Source: JAGSPQ01 sp038206395 (GTDB taxonomy: Bacteria; Myxococcota; Myxococcia; Myxococcales; Myxococcaceae). From it: a stretch of 64,000 nt of DNA. The notes under the pieces are model-generated. The model was not told the origin of the DNA. It was given only the letters and a program-made list of their open reading frames with translations, and made no database searches. Both the position numbers and the translations under genes were made by a program. The stretch covers positions 226,818 to 290,817 of the forward strand of contig JBBRAX010000002.1 in NCBI GenBank assembly GCA_038206395.1, read 5' to 3'. This document shows, one piece after another, positions 50,352 through 59,008 of this stretch (its first letter is position 1; each line of letters opens with the position of its first letter).

Positions 50352-51611
50352 TTGAGAGCGCTGCCCTTCCTCCTTCTTCTCGGCGCGGCGGCGATCGCGC
50401 AGACACCGGCGAACGTGTCGCCAAAGCTGGCGCCGGCCGCTCCGTCAGACGAGCCGACGCCGTCGGAAGGGCCGGACGAAGGCATCACGAAGTCAGGGCC
50501 GCTGCGGCTGCGCGGCTTCGATCTCGAGCTCAGCCTCACGAACTCGTCGGGCGTCTATTTCGCGCCCGAGGCGTACACGAACACCCTCAGCCTTTCCTTT
50601 GACCCCTCTTTCGCGCTGGGCCGCCGTTTCTTCGAAGGCCGCTGGCTCGCGCCGCTGAACGTGAGCGCCCACGTCCCGATCGAGATTGAGCTGACGGGTT
50701 CAGACCCGCGGTTTCGCGCGCGCGGCTTTCGCAGCGCCTCGTTGATCGACACGCCCGAGCAGGTTCCGATCGCGCAGGCGCAGACGCCGCCTTCGGGGAT
50801 GATCAGCGGCGCCGGCAACGAGCCCGCGCTGCTGGGCGACACCTGGCTCGGCGTCTCGCACAGCAAGCTCTTCACGGTTCCAGTCGCAAAGGTTGTCTTC
50901 GGCGCCGGCCTTCGCGCTGTGCTTCCCACTTCCTCAGCGAGCCGCAACGCGGGCCTCGTCACCGCCGCGTCGATCGGCCTGTTTCTCGACCGCACCGTCG
51001 GCCCCGTGTCCGTCGGCTACACCGTGCGCCCGACGAAGTACTTCTTCACCCGCAGCTCGCCTTCGATCAAAGGCATCGGCGAGACGGTGGTCGTGAACGG
51101 AAAAGAAGAGCCGGTATACCGCCCGGTGTCGACAGGCGCCTTCAACCCCGACTGGGGAATCGTGCATGGCCTCAACGCCTCGGTGGATCTACCGATGAGC
51201 CTGGGGCTGTCGGCGTCGTACCTGTTGCTCCACGTCGCTCCGCTGCGGCCGAGCACCTGCGCTGTCGAAGGCGTGCCCACCGCCGACACCTGCACCGACG
51301 GCGCGGCCCTTGGCGGTCTGAACCGCAGCGCCTTTCACCACGACCAGTGGTTCACCTTCGAGCTCGACTGGAAGCCGAAGTGGGTGACGCTGGCGCTGGG
51401 CGTCTCGACCTACCGACCGCTGATGCAGACCACCTCGCAGGGACGACAAGGCACCGAAGGGTGCGCCACCGCCGCCGAGTGTGAAGCGCCGACGCGCAAG
51501 GCCGTCGCGCAGCCGTTCTTGAGCTTCGACCGCAACAACTACACCACGCTGTACCTGTCGATCACGGCCAGTGCCGAGCAGTTGGCGCAGGCAATCTCGG
51601 AGAAGAAATGA
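50352..51611 (+). CDS. Outer-membrane beta-barrel-type protein
   Basis: A 419-residue exported protein starting at TTG 50352. A signal peptide (LRALPFLLLLGAAAIAQ) is followed by a Pro-rich spacer and repeated amphipathic strands (LELSLTNSSGVYF, NTLSLSFDPSFAL, VSVGYTVRPTKYFF, ASVDLPMSLGLSASYLLLHV, WFTFELDWKPKWVTLALGVSTY). Two Cys pairs lie in a loop (CAVEGVPTADTC and CATAAEC). A barrel of about 12-14 strands is likely. Its stop overlaps the metalloprotease start by 4 bases, so this protein may place, export or anchor that protease at the surface. Confidence 0.65.
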   Translation: MRALPFLLLLGAAAIAQTPANVSPKLAPAAPSDEPTPSEGPDEGITKSGPLRLRGFDLELSLTNSSGVYFAPEAYTNTLSLSFDPSFALGRRFFEGRWLAPLNVSAHVPIEIELTGSDPRFRARGFRSASLIDTPEQVPIAQAQTPPSGMISGAGNEPALLGDTWLGVSHSKLFTVPVAKVVFGAGLRAVLPTSSASRNAGLVTAASIGLFLDRTVGPVSVGYTVRPTKYFFTRSSPSIKGIGETVVVNGKEEPVYRPVSTGAFNPDWGIVHGLNASVDLPMSLGLSASYLLLHVAPLRPSTCAVEGVPTADTCTDGAALGGLNRSAFHHDQWFTFELDWKPKWVTLALGVSTYRPLMQTTSQGRQGTEGCATAAECEAPTRKAVAQPFLSFDRNNYTTLYLSITASAEQLAQAISEKK

Positions 51612-54600
51612 AGCGCATCCTTCTTTCGCTGGCAGCCCTCGCGGCGATCTCGTGCGGCGAGACCGTCGTGCCCCGAAGCACCGTACAGGCCGACGCGATC
51701 GCGAAGACGGATCTCGCGGGCACCTGGTACTTCCGCCAGACCGTCATCGGCACGCCCTTCACCACCGGCTTCACCTTCGTGGGTGAGCAGGGTGAGAACG
51801 AGATGGAGAAGATCGTCTGGGACATTCAGGAAGGCCAGCTGACCGCCCGCCGCGCGTACGAGTTCGTTCGCGGCACCGAGAAGGGGGGCCCGCACCAGCA
51901 GTCGGGCGCCGACAACGGCTACCTGGGCGCGCCAGTGGCGGCCTTCAAGATCACCAGCCACTTCGACATCATCCGCGAATACAACGCGTCGACGGGTGAG
52001 GAGTACGACAAGGTCGTCGAGAGCCAGGAACGCAAGTGGTACGAGCGCCGGTTCATTCGCGTCGACTGGTCGACCAACCTCGTCTCGAACTTCAACTTCC
52101 TCGCCGACTACTCGACGGGGTCGGTGAAGCCGATTCGCACGGATCCGGTGCCCTACTACGTGAATGACCCAAAGGACCCGGATCACTTCCGCCTCGAGCG
52201 CCCGCGCACCGACGCTCAGGCCAACTACCTCGAGCTGACGCAGAAGATGGTCGCGTCGCCAGAAGAGGTCTCGTTCGAAGACGGCACGTCTTGGCCGCTG
52301 TGCTTCATGGAATACACCGTCGCTGACTGCGCCAGCCAGGAGCTCCGCGTTCGCAGCAGCTTCATGCGCGCCGAAAAGCGCGACTACGAGCCGCTGGTCT
52401 ACGACGACAAGATGATGGAGCGGTTCGGCTACTTCACCACCGAGCGCAAGTCGTACAACCGCGACTACGGCGTGACGGAAGCCGGCCGCATCCGCCTGAT
52501 CAACCGCCACAACCTGTGGCGCAAGTCGCTGACCACCACCGCTTGCACGAAGACGGCAGACTGCGGATCCGCCGCGCCTGGCGTTCGCTGCGTCACCGAG
52601 ACGCCCGACGCCGTCATCGACACGAAAGCGGGCACGGTCACCGGCGTCTGCTCGCTGCCGTACGCGGTGCGCAACCTCGAGAACCCGGCCGACCCCTCGA
52701 GCGCCGACCTCGGCCCGAAGCAGATCGTCTTCCACTTGAACGACACGTTCCCCGAAGACCTGAAGGCGATGGCGACGTCGCTGAAGTCGCAATACGACGG
52801 CATCTACCGCGGCATCTTGAAGGACCTCACCGGCCGCGACTCGCCGTACGACATCTTCACCGTCTGCACGAACAACCCCGTGATCAGCTCGGACCCGGTG
52901 GAGTGCGGCGCCCCCGGCACGCATCCGCGCATCGGCGACATTCGCTACAACCTCCTCTACTGGGTCGACGAGCCGACCACCGCTGGCCTGCTGGGCTACG
53001 GGCCGAACTCCAACGACCCCGAGACGGGCGAAGTCATCTCGTCTTCCGCCTTCATCTACGGCGCGTCGATCGACGACTACGCGGCCTACGCGCGCGACCT
53101 CGTGCGGCTGGTCAACGGCGAGATTCTGCCCGACAAGTTCATCGACGGCGTCAACGTGCGCGAGTGGGTCGGCGCCAACACCTACGGCTCGAAGTCGAAG
53201 ACGGTGACGCAGGCCGAAGTGAACGAGATGGGCGGCCGCATGGACACCTCGTGGACGAAGGGCCTGCCGCGCACGCCGGCGATGAAGAAGGGCAACGCGA
53301 AATCGACCCGCGAGCTGCTGATTTCCCGCCACGCCGCGATGAAGCAGTCGCCGGTGCTGAAGGGTGAGCCGGGCATGACCGCGCGCCGCCTCGCGAAGCT
53401 CCACGACAGCGACGTCGAGGCGAAGCTGGTCAACGGCGAGGCGCTGCTGATGCGCGGCATCAACCCGAACACGCCCGGCATCGGCGTGCTGGCGAACCCC
53501 GCGAAGGTGCGCCCGCTCGAGCTGTTCAACCCGGCCGCCCGCAACTTCCGCAAGAAGCAGCGGCAGCACATGGCGAGCCGCGGCGTCGACTTCGCCACCA
53601 TCGACGACACGGTGCTCGGCTTCGCGCTCGCGCAGAAGGGGCAGGACCCCGCGCTGGTGAAGAAGAAGATTCGCGAGCAGGTCTTCCTCTCGACCGCGTT
53701 GCACGAGGTCGGCCACACTGTTGGCCTGCGGCACAACTTCGCGGGCAGCTATGACGCGATGAACTACCCGAAGCAGTACTGGGACCTTCGCACCACCAAC
53801 GGCACCAAGACGCCCAAGCCGCGCCACCTCGAGGCGCCGACCCAGGCCGAGCTCGAAGGCGTGGTGATGGCGAACGGCCTTCGCGCGGGCATCACCGAGT
53901 TCCAGCAGTCGTCGATCATGGACTACGGCGCGAACTTCAACTCCGACATCCAGGGCCTGGGCAAGTACGACGCGGCGGCACTGAAGTTCGGCTACGGCCA
54001 GCTGGTCGAAGTCTTCACCGACGTGAAGGACCCGTACCTGGTCGGCGCGCTGCAGGCGTCCGTCTCGTACGGCTCGGCGCTGCCGATTCTCGTCGACTGC
54101 ACCGGCAACGACTACGTCGTCTCTCACTACTCGAAGCTGCCGTCGCTTTTGACGCTCGAGAACCGCGCGACCGTGCCGCTGTCGACCCTGAAGCGTGAGG
54201 TCGTCGCGACGACCTGCAAGTACCCCGACGTGGTCGAGGTCGACGCGCAGAAGCGCCTGTCGGTGCCGTACCAGTTCTGCTCGGACGAGTTCGAATCGGC
54301 ATCGACGGGCTGCGAGGCCTTCGATCGCGGCGCCGACCCATTCGAAGTCGCGAGTTCGGTGATGACCCAGTACCGAAACTACTACCTGTTCGACGCCTTC
54401 CGCCGCGAGCGCCTGGGCTTCAACCCCGACTGGTACCTCGACCGCATCTACGGCCGGTACCTGGGCACGCTGCGCACGATGATGCAGTTCTACGTGCTCG
54501 ATAAGGGCTACTACGACGGCGCCGTCGACGATGCCTTCTGGACCTCGCCCGACGGCTACGGCCCGTACACGGTGGCCGTCACGCAGTCCTTCGACTTCCT

Positions 54601-55429
54601 TGGCGAGATGCTGATGATGCCCGAGCCCGGCAAGTACTTCGAGTACCTGGGCGATGACAACCGCACGAACTGGTACGTCGACAACTTCGCCGACGGCACG
54701 CCGGGCTTCACCCTTGGCCTCGATCGCGCGCGGTTCTTCAACACCACGTGGGAATACGACTCGGGGTACTTCTGGTACGAGCGGGTGCGGAACGTCGGCA
54801 GCTTCGTCGACAAGGTCGCGGCGCTGGCCGAGCTGACGGACCCCGAGACGTACTTCATCGGCAAGGACGTGGCGGCCGACCTGCGCGAGTTCTCGATCAA
54901 CTACTGGCGGCTCTACCCGAAGCAGATGCTCGAGCTGTACGGCTCGCTGATGACCGACAGGTGGGATCGCATCGCGCCAACCTTCGACGGCACGGGCTTC
55001 AAGCACCGGCCGATCTCGGCGCCGACGACGGCCCTGCCCGCCAACTCGAGCCCGGTCGACCCGATGATTGGGTTCACGGTGCAGCTGTGGATGTCGAGCC
55101 TCGGTTCAGCGCTGATTCCGATGACCTTCGATCAGACGTTCTCGGACAGCGCGCGCATCTGGTTCGCGGGCAACGGGGCGCAGGTGAACTCCACCCTGCC
55201 GACGGTGACGTTCGCCGACCCGTACAGCGGGAAGACGTACACCGCGATCTCGTATTTGAGTGCGGGGGCCCAGACGGGTGTGTCGGCGCGGATGATTGCG
55301 CGCGCCAACGAGCTCAAGGGCCTGCTCGACCCGCAGGAGCCGACCACGACCGCCGCGCTCAAGAGCTACATCGAGCTCCTCGAGGCGCAACGGTCGATCA
55401 GCTCGGTCTACCAGGACCCGGTGTACTGA
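51608..55429 (+). CDS. Very large zinc-metalloprotease-like lipoprotein
   Basis: A 1273-residue lipoprotein: lipobox LAALAAISCGE (Cys16), then a long N-terminal beta-rich region. The zinc-binding motif LHEVGHTVGLRHNF begins at residue 698 (His699, Glu700, His703, with a third His at 709), and about 65 residues later comes SIMDYGANF (near 769), which acts as the metzincin Met-turn. HExxHxxGLRHNF with a SIMDY turn is the signature of the large secreted zinc-dependent metalloproteases common in Myxococcota and Bacteroidetes. The C-terminal 450 residues (RRERLGFNPDWYLDRIYGRYLG) are helical and family-like. It is coupled to the barrel protein upstream. Substrate unknown. Confidence 0.85.
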   Translation: MKRILLSLAALAAISCGETVVPRSTVQADAIAKTDLAGTWYFRQTVIGTPFTTGFTFVGEQGENEMEKIVWDIQEGQLTARRAYEFVRGTEKGGPHQQSGADNGYLGAPVAAFKITSHFDIIREYNASTGEEYDKVVESQERKWYERRFIRVDWSTNLVSNFNFLADYSTGSVKPIRTDPVPYYVNDPKDPDHFRLERPRTDAQANYLELTQKMVASPEEVSFEDGTSWPLCFMEYTVADCASQELRVRSSFMRAEKRDYEPLVYDDKMMERFGYFTTERKSYNRDYGVTEAGRIRLINRHNLWRKSLTTTACTKTADCGSAAPGVRCVTETPDAVIDTKAGTVTGVCSLPYAVRNLENPADPSSADLGPKQIVFHLNDTFPEDLKAMATSLKSQYDGIYRGILKDLTGRDSPYDIFTVCTNNPVISSDPVECGAPGTHPRIGDIRYNLLYWVDEPTTAGLLGYGPNSNDPETGEVISSSAFIYGASIDDYAAYARDLVRLVNGEILPDKFIDGVNVREWVGANTYGSKSKTVTQAEVNEMGGRMDTSWTKGLPRTPAMKKGNAKSTRELLISRHAAMKQSPVLKGEPGMTARRLAKLHDSDVEAKLVNGEALLMRGINPNTPGIGVLANPAKVRPLELFNPAARNFRKKQRQHMASRGVDFATIDDTVLGFALAQKGQDPALVKKKIREQVFLSTALHEVGHTVGLRHNFAGSYDAMNYPKQYWDLRTTNGTKTPKPRHLEAPTQAELEGVVMANGLRAGITEFQQSSIMDYGANFNSDIQGLGKYDAAALKFGYGQLVEVFTDVKDPYLVGALQASVSYGSALPILVDCTGNDYVVSHYSKLPSLLTLENRATVPLSTLKREVVATTCKYPDVVEVDAQKRLSVPYQFCSDEFESASTGCEAFDRGADPFEVASSVMTQYRNYYLFDAFRRERLGFNPDWYLDRIYGRYLGTLRTMMQFYVLDKGYYDGAVDDAFWTSPDGYGPYTVAVTQSFDFLGEMLMMPEPGKYFEYLGDDNRTNWYVDNFADGTPGFTLGLDRARFFNTTWEYDSGYFWYERVRNVGSFVDKVAALAELTDPETYFIGKDVAADLREFSINYWRLYPKQMLELYGSLMTDRWDRIAPTFDGTGFKHRPISAPTTALPANSSPVDPMIGFTVQLWMSSLGSALIPMTFDQTFSDSARIWFAGNGAQVNSTLPTVTFADPYSGKTYTAISYLSAGAQTGVSARMIARANELKGLLDPQEPTTTAALKSYIELLEAQRSISSVYQDPVY

Positions 55430-55438
55430 AGGCGCGGG

Positions 55439-55626
55439 TCAGGCGTCTGGGTCGTTGTCGAAGTACCCGGGCTGGTTCTTGCCGTTGAAGAGGAACCGCT
55501 TGCCGCTGCCTTGCGTGCCCATCGCGGCCGCCATGCGATCGGTGTCGGGAGTCCCTCGGGCGTGCGCACCTTCGCCGAGCCAGAGACGACGAACATCGCC
55601 TCCTCGTTCGTTCGGACGATCTTCAT
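55439..55626 (-). pseudogene. Small gene interrupted by a one-base frameshift
   Basis: From the ATG at 55626 the frame reads MKIVRTNEEAMFVVSGSA then KVRTPEG and then degenerates. If one base is added in the Gly codon near 55551-55556, the reading continues as TPDTDRMAAAMGTQGSGKRF, LFNGKNQPGYFDNDPDA and a stop at 55439, giving a coherent 62-residue protein. Neither half has a good continuation in its own frame. The sequence shows either a real single-base loss or a sequencing error. A TAGAAA box ends 6 bases before the ATG. The family is not recognised; no catalytic motif is seen. Confidence 0.6.
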
Positions 55627-55641
55627 GGCCGATTTCTACCA

Positions 55642-57408
55642 ATGGTATGTGACGGCGCAATGCCGCCGCCTGATCATGCGCTGGGTCCCGATCGCCAGCG
55701 CGCACTGGTGGTCGACCTCGCCCGCGTCGGCACCCGCAACCTGCCCGTCGAGCAGGTTGTGGAACAGCTGCTGAAGAAGGTGACCGAGGCGTTCGAGCTC
55801 TACGGTTGCCACATGCATCTGATCGAGGGCGACCACCTGGCCTTCGCGGGAAGCTTCGGTGGCGACGGCAACCCGGTCGACCTGCAGAAGCTGCGCAGGC
55901 TTCCCATCGACGAGTCGAACCTGTCGGGCACCGCGGTGCTGCGCTGCGCGACAATCACCTGTGCGGTCGAGAACTGGCCCGCGCTGACCCGGCCGTTGCT
56001 GGAGTCCCGCGGAATCAAGCACGGCGCCGCGCTGCCGCTGATGATGCATGACCGCCCGATTGGCAGCTTCTACGGCCTGCGGAAGATCGATCGCGGCTTC
56101 GGGGCCGACGAGCTCGAGCTGCTCGAAGCGTGCGCCGCCCACCTCGCCACCGCGATCGAGCACGCCCGCCTGCTGGAGCGCGAGAGGCGCCGATCGAAAG
56201 ACCTCGAAGTGCAGCTCGAGGTCGGCCGCCTCGTCACCAGCTCGTTGAACCTCGATCAGATCCTCGAGGCCTCGGCGTCGCGCCTCGCGCGCATCGTCAA
56301 TGCCTCGCATTCCTTTCTCTGGCTGCTACAGCCCGACGGAGTGCTGAAGGGCGTCGTCACCTCGGCCACCGAGCATCAGGAACACTTCCGGACGGTGCGG
56401 CTCGCACCGGACGCGCCGTCGCTGGCCGCGCGCGCAGTGCAGCAGGAAAGGCCGGTGCGAGAGCACGCGGCGATGGGCTCAGCGGTGGTGAACCAGGGGC
56501 TCAACGCGCGGTACCAGATGAAGAGCCTGGTCGCGCTGCCGCTGATGTTGCGCGGCGTACCGATGGGCGCCGCCGTCATCGGTGATGCCGAGAACCAGCG
56601 GGAGTGGACGGACGCCGAGGTCGAACGCGCCACCGTCATCGCGGCGCAGATCGCCGTCGCGATCGCGAACGCGCGGCTCTTCGAAGACTTGAAGAAGAGC
56701 TACGACCAGCTGGCCCAGACCCAGGTCGAGCTCGTGAAGCGCGAACGGCTCGCCGCCCTGGGTGAGCTCTCGGCCGTCGTCGCACACGAGGTCAGAAACC
56801 CGCTGGGCGTCATCTACAACTCGATGTCGGCGCTGAAGCGGATGCTGACCCCCAGCGGCGAATCGGCGCAGCTGTTCGAGATGATCAACGAAGAGGCCGA
56901 GCGCATCGACACCCTGGTCGCCGACCTGCTCGAGTTCGCGCGGCCGCACGCGCCCGAGCTGAAGCCCGAGCAACTGCCGAAAATCATCGCCGCCGCGCTG
57001 AAGGTGATCGAAGGCACGCACGGCGGAACCGGCGTGAAGATGGAGGTCGACGTCAGCGAAGGCTTCCCCAGGGTCCCCGTCGACGAACGGATGTTGCGGC
57101 AGGCGCTGCTCAACCTTCTCGCCAACGCGGTGCAGGCGATGCCGCGTGGCGGCGTGGTGCGGGTGAAGCTCTCGATCGAGGCACGAAGGGGCGCCCCCCA
57201 CGCGCGCATCGACGTCGCCGACTCGGGGCCCGGCGTCCCGGCCGCGCTCACCGAGAGCGTCTTTCAGCCCTTCGTCACCACCAAGGCGACCGGCAGTGGC
57301 CTGGGCCTCGCGGTGGTGAAGCGCATCGTCGAAGCCCACCGCGGCGAAATCGCGCTCACCTCGGCCCCCGGACGCGGAGCGACCTTCACCGTCTGGCTTC
57401 CCGCTTAG
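55642..57408 (+). CDS. GAF-GAF sensor histidine kinase
   Basis: A 588-residue soluble kinase (an ATG at 55660 is an alternative start). GAF domain 1 is about 30-175 (YGCHMHLIEGDHL, HGAALPLMMHDRPIGSFYG) and GAF domain 2 about 198-347 (FLWLLQPDGVLKGVV, VALPLMLRGVPMGAAVIGD). HisKA has the phosphoacceptor His382 in AVVAHEVRNPLGVIYNSM. The HATPase has the N-box LLNLLANAVQAMP, DSGPGVP and TGSGLGLAVVKRIVEAH. There is no membrane span, so it senses a cytoplasmic signal or a bound small molecule. No response regulator lies next to it, so it is an orphan kinase. Its 3' end overlaps a convergent gene by 4 bases. Confidence 0.9.
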   Translation: MVCDGAMPPPDHALGPDRQRALVVDLARVGTRNLPVEQVVEQLLKKVTEAFELYGCHMHLIEGDHLAFAGSFGGDGNPVDLQKLRRLPIDESNLSGTAVLRCATITCAVENWPALTRPLLESRGIKHGAALPLMMHDRPIGSFYGLRKIDRGFGADELELLEACAAHLATAIEHARLLERERRRSKDLEVQLEVGRLVTSSLNLDQILEASASRLARIVNASHSFLWLLQPDGVLKGVVTSATEHQEHFRTVRLAPDAPSLAARAVQQERPVREHAAMGSAVVNQGLNARYQMKSLVALPLMLRGVPMGAAVIGDAENQREWTDAEVERATVIAAQIAVAIANARLFEDLKKSYDQLAQTQVELVKRERLAALGELSAVVAHEVRNPLGVIYNSMSALKRMLTPSGESAQLFEMINEEAERIDTLVADLLEFARPHAPELKPEQLPKIIAAALKVIEGTHGGTGVKMEVDVSEGFPRVPVDERMLRQALLNLLANAVQAMPRGGVVRVKLSIEARRGAPHARIDVADSGPGVPAALTESVFQPFVTTKATGSGLGLAVVKRIVEAHRGEIALTSAPGRGATFTVWLPA

Positions 57409-57734
57409 CCTTTTTCCAGCGCGCGCAGCCTCACCATCTCGCGCTCGACCTGGTTGAGCAGGTCTCTTTCCTGCGAGTGCCACCGCGCCTTCGACGTATC
57501 GGCCAGCGTGCGCCGGGCGCGGGCCGCGATGTACTCGAGGTCCTCGATGGTGCCCCCCTGCGGCGGCGGAGGCGGGGTCGACGACGAGCCCACCGACTCA
57601 AACGGGCTGATGCGAAGCGCCCCGAGGTCGAGCACGAAATGGCCGCCATCGCGCCGCGCGGTGCCCACCCGAACGAGCTCCTGCGAGCCATCGGGCCGCG
57701 CCACTTCGATCACCACCGGCATGTCGATCGGCAT
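57405..57734 (-). CDS. Hypothetical protein, last gene of the KAS III operon
   Basis: A 109-residue cytosolic protein, start ATG at 57734 overlapping the preceding stop by one base. The first half is beta-rich (VVIEVARPDGSQELVRVGT, HFVLDLGALRISPFES), then a Pro-run linker (STPPPPPQ) and a helical C-terminus (IEDLEYIAARARRTLAD, ERDLLNQVEREMVRLRALE). No known family. It is translated with the secreted protein upstream, so it belongs to the same system. Confidence 0.55.
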   Translation of the reverse strand: MPIDMPVVIEVARPDGSQELVRVGTARRDGGHFVLDLGALRISPFESVGSSSTPPPPPQGGTIEDLEYIAARARRTLADTSKARWHSQERDLLNQVEREMVRLRALEKG

Positions 57735-58315
57735 CACTCGTCGTCTCCATGGCTGAAGTGGTGGCAGTGCGGCACGTGCACGTGCGGGACGTCGGTCAGG
57801 TATTCCTGCAGCGTCCAGATCGAGCCCGTGCTGAACCCCGGCCGGGCCAGCGGGTTGAAGATCGACGCGCTGGTCACCATGCCGCCCAGCGAACCGGTGG
57901 GTCCGCTCACGAGCCTCAGCGTGCAGCCCGCGAGGATGATGAACGGCTGCGGCGTCGCGTTCGACGACACGGTGCACGTGCCCTGCGCCACGTACGCGCC
58001 CTGCGGCAGGTCGAACTTCACGTAGAAGTTCTGCACCAGGCCGACGGGGAACATCACGTTGGTGAGCTCGAGACACGCGGTGGCGCGGCCGATGCGCTTG
58101 CGCTTCTCGTCGATGACTTTGCCTTTGCGCCGGCTGGTCTCGATGCTCCACAGGCTCGCGCCGAGCCGCACGTTCGAGCCGAAGGGCGACTGCGCGCAGA
58201 CGGTCGGATCCACCGGCGTCGTCGGATCCTCCTCGCTGCGAAACACGTAGGTCACCTCGTCCGCCGAAGCGGCGAACGAGACCAGCAACACCAGACTGCA
58301 AAGGGCTGCTTTCAT
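57734..58315 (-). CDS. Secreted protein with His-rich C-terminus
   Basis: A 193-residue exported protein. Signal peptide (MKAALCSLVLLVSFAASA), a beta-rich mature part (NVMFPVGLVQNFYVKFDLP, GCTLRLVSGP) with four Cys, and the C-terminal HVHVPHCHHFSHGDDE, with seven His in 16 residues, which could bind Zn, Cu or Ni. It lies 10 bases after the DUF2378 gene and overlaps the next gene by one base, so it is the third gene of the operon headed by the KAS III-like enzyme. Function unknown. Confidence 0.6.
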   Translation of the reverse strand: MKAALCSLVLLVSFAASADEVTYVFRSEEDPTTPVDPTVCAQSPFGSNVRLGASLWSIETSRRKGKVIDEKRKRIGRATACLELTNVMFPVGLVQNFYVKFDLPQGAYVAQGTCTVSSNATPQPFIILAGCTLRLVSGPTGSLGGMVTSASIFNPLARPGFSTGSIWTLQEYLTDVPHVHVPHCHHFSHGDDE

Positions 58316-58325
58316 TGTTGGCTCC

Positions 58326-58994
58326 TCACTTCCACGAGATGAAGTAGTCGGCGTCCATCAGGCCAAACCTTTCTCCGCGCACGTTCACGTCCTGGCAGCC
58401 GAGCGCGCGCAGCACCGCGAGAAACACCCCCTCGTGGTACGCGTGCGGCATGAAGTCGCGGCGCACCTTGAAGATGCACGAGGTGTCCGACAGCACGACC
58501 GTCTCGCGCGTGCCGTAGCTCACCGCGGTCTTGTACGCAGTCGGCGCGGCGCGCATCAGCCGCTTGGCTTCGCCCGCCGAGACGGTGACCAGGGTCCGGC
58601 CCACGGGAGTGCCGAGGAAGTCGTCAATCGCCTGCTCGCCGATTCTGCGAATCGCGGCCTCGAAGCTGCGGCGAAGCGCAGCGTCGGACGACTGGGTCTG
58701 GATCAGCGCCGCCGCCTTGAACGCGGCAGGCAGAAAGGTGGCGATCGGGTAGTTGAAGAAGTCGACGTACTTCTTCTCGACCATCGTCGCGTGCACCTCG
58801 GCCTGCGCTTCGGGGCCCAGCAGCGCCTTCGTCGCCGACAGCACGCCGTTGAAGAACATGCCCTTGCAGGTGTCGTCTTCGGTCGCCGCGGCGAGCCGAT
58901 CGCGCAGGTCAGAGATCGTCAAGTCCGGCGGGGCGATGATTCGCCGGTTCGGCAGCGGCGGGGTGGCAGTGGTTGCGGTAGCAAAGAAAGCCAT
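58326..58994 (-). CDS. DUF2378/TIGR02265 family protein (Myxococcus paralogous family)
   Basis: A 222-residue cytosolic protein, GGAGG before its ATG. It shows the pattern of the Myxococcus-Stigmatella paralogous family: KGMFFNGVLSATKALLGPEAQAEV, FFNYPIATFLPAAFKAAALI, FEAAIRRIGEQAIDDFLGTPVGRTL, and a C-terminal GVFLAVLRALGCQDVNVRG. Proteins of this family occur mainly in myxobacteria, and their function is unknown. Here the gene sits 14 bases after the KAS III-like gene, which ties it to that enzyme. Confidence 0.75.
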   Translation of the reverse strand: MAFFATATTATPPLPNRRIIAPPDLTISDLRDRLAAATEDDTCKGMFFNGVLSATKALLGPEAQAEVHATMVEKKYVDFFNYPIATFLPAAFKAAALIQTQSSDAALRRSFEAAIRRIGEQAIDDFLGTPVGRTLVTVSAGEAKRLMRAAPTAYKTAVSYGTRETVVLSDTSCIFKVRRDFMPHAYHEGVFLAVLRALGCQDVNVRGERFGLMDADYFISWK

Positions 58995-59008
58995 CGTGCG
59001 TTCCTCCC

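Noticed and set aside
51539..55004. A 1155-residue open frame on the minus strand
   Set aside because: It lies wholly antisense to the metalloprotease, has the Val/Arg/Leu/Gly/Asp composition typical of antisense frames in GC-rich DNA, and lacks any motif, while the plus strand has clear protein features.
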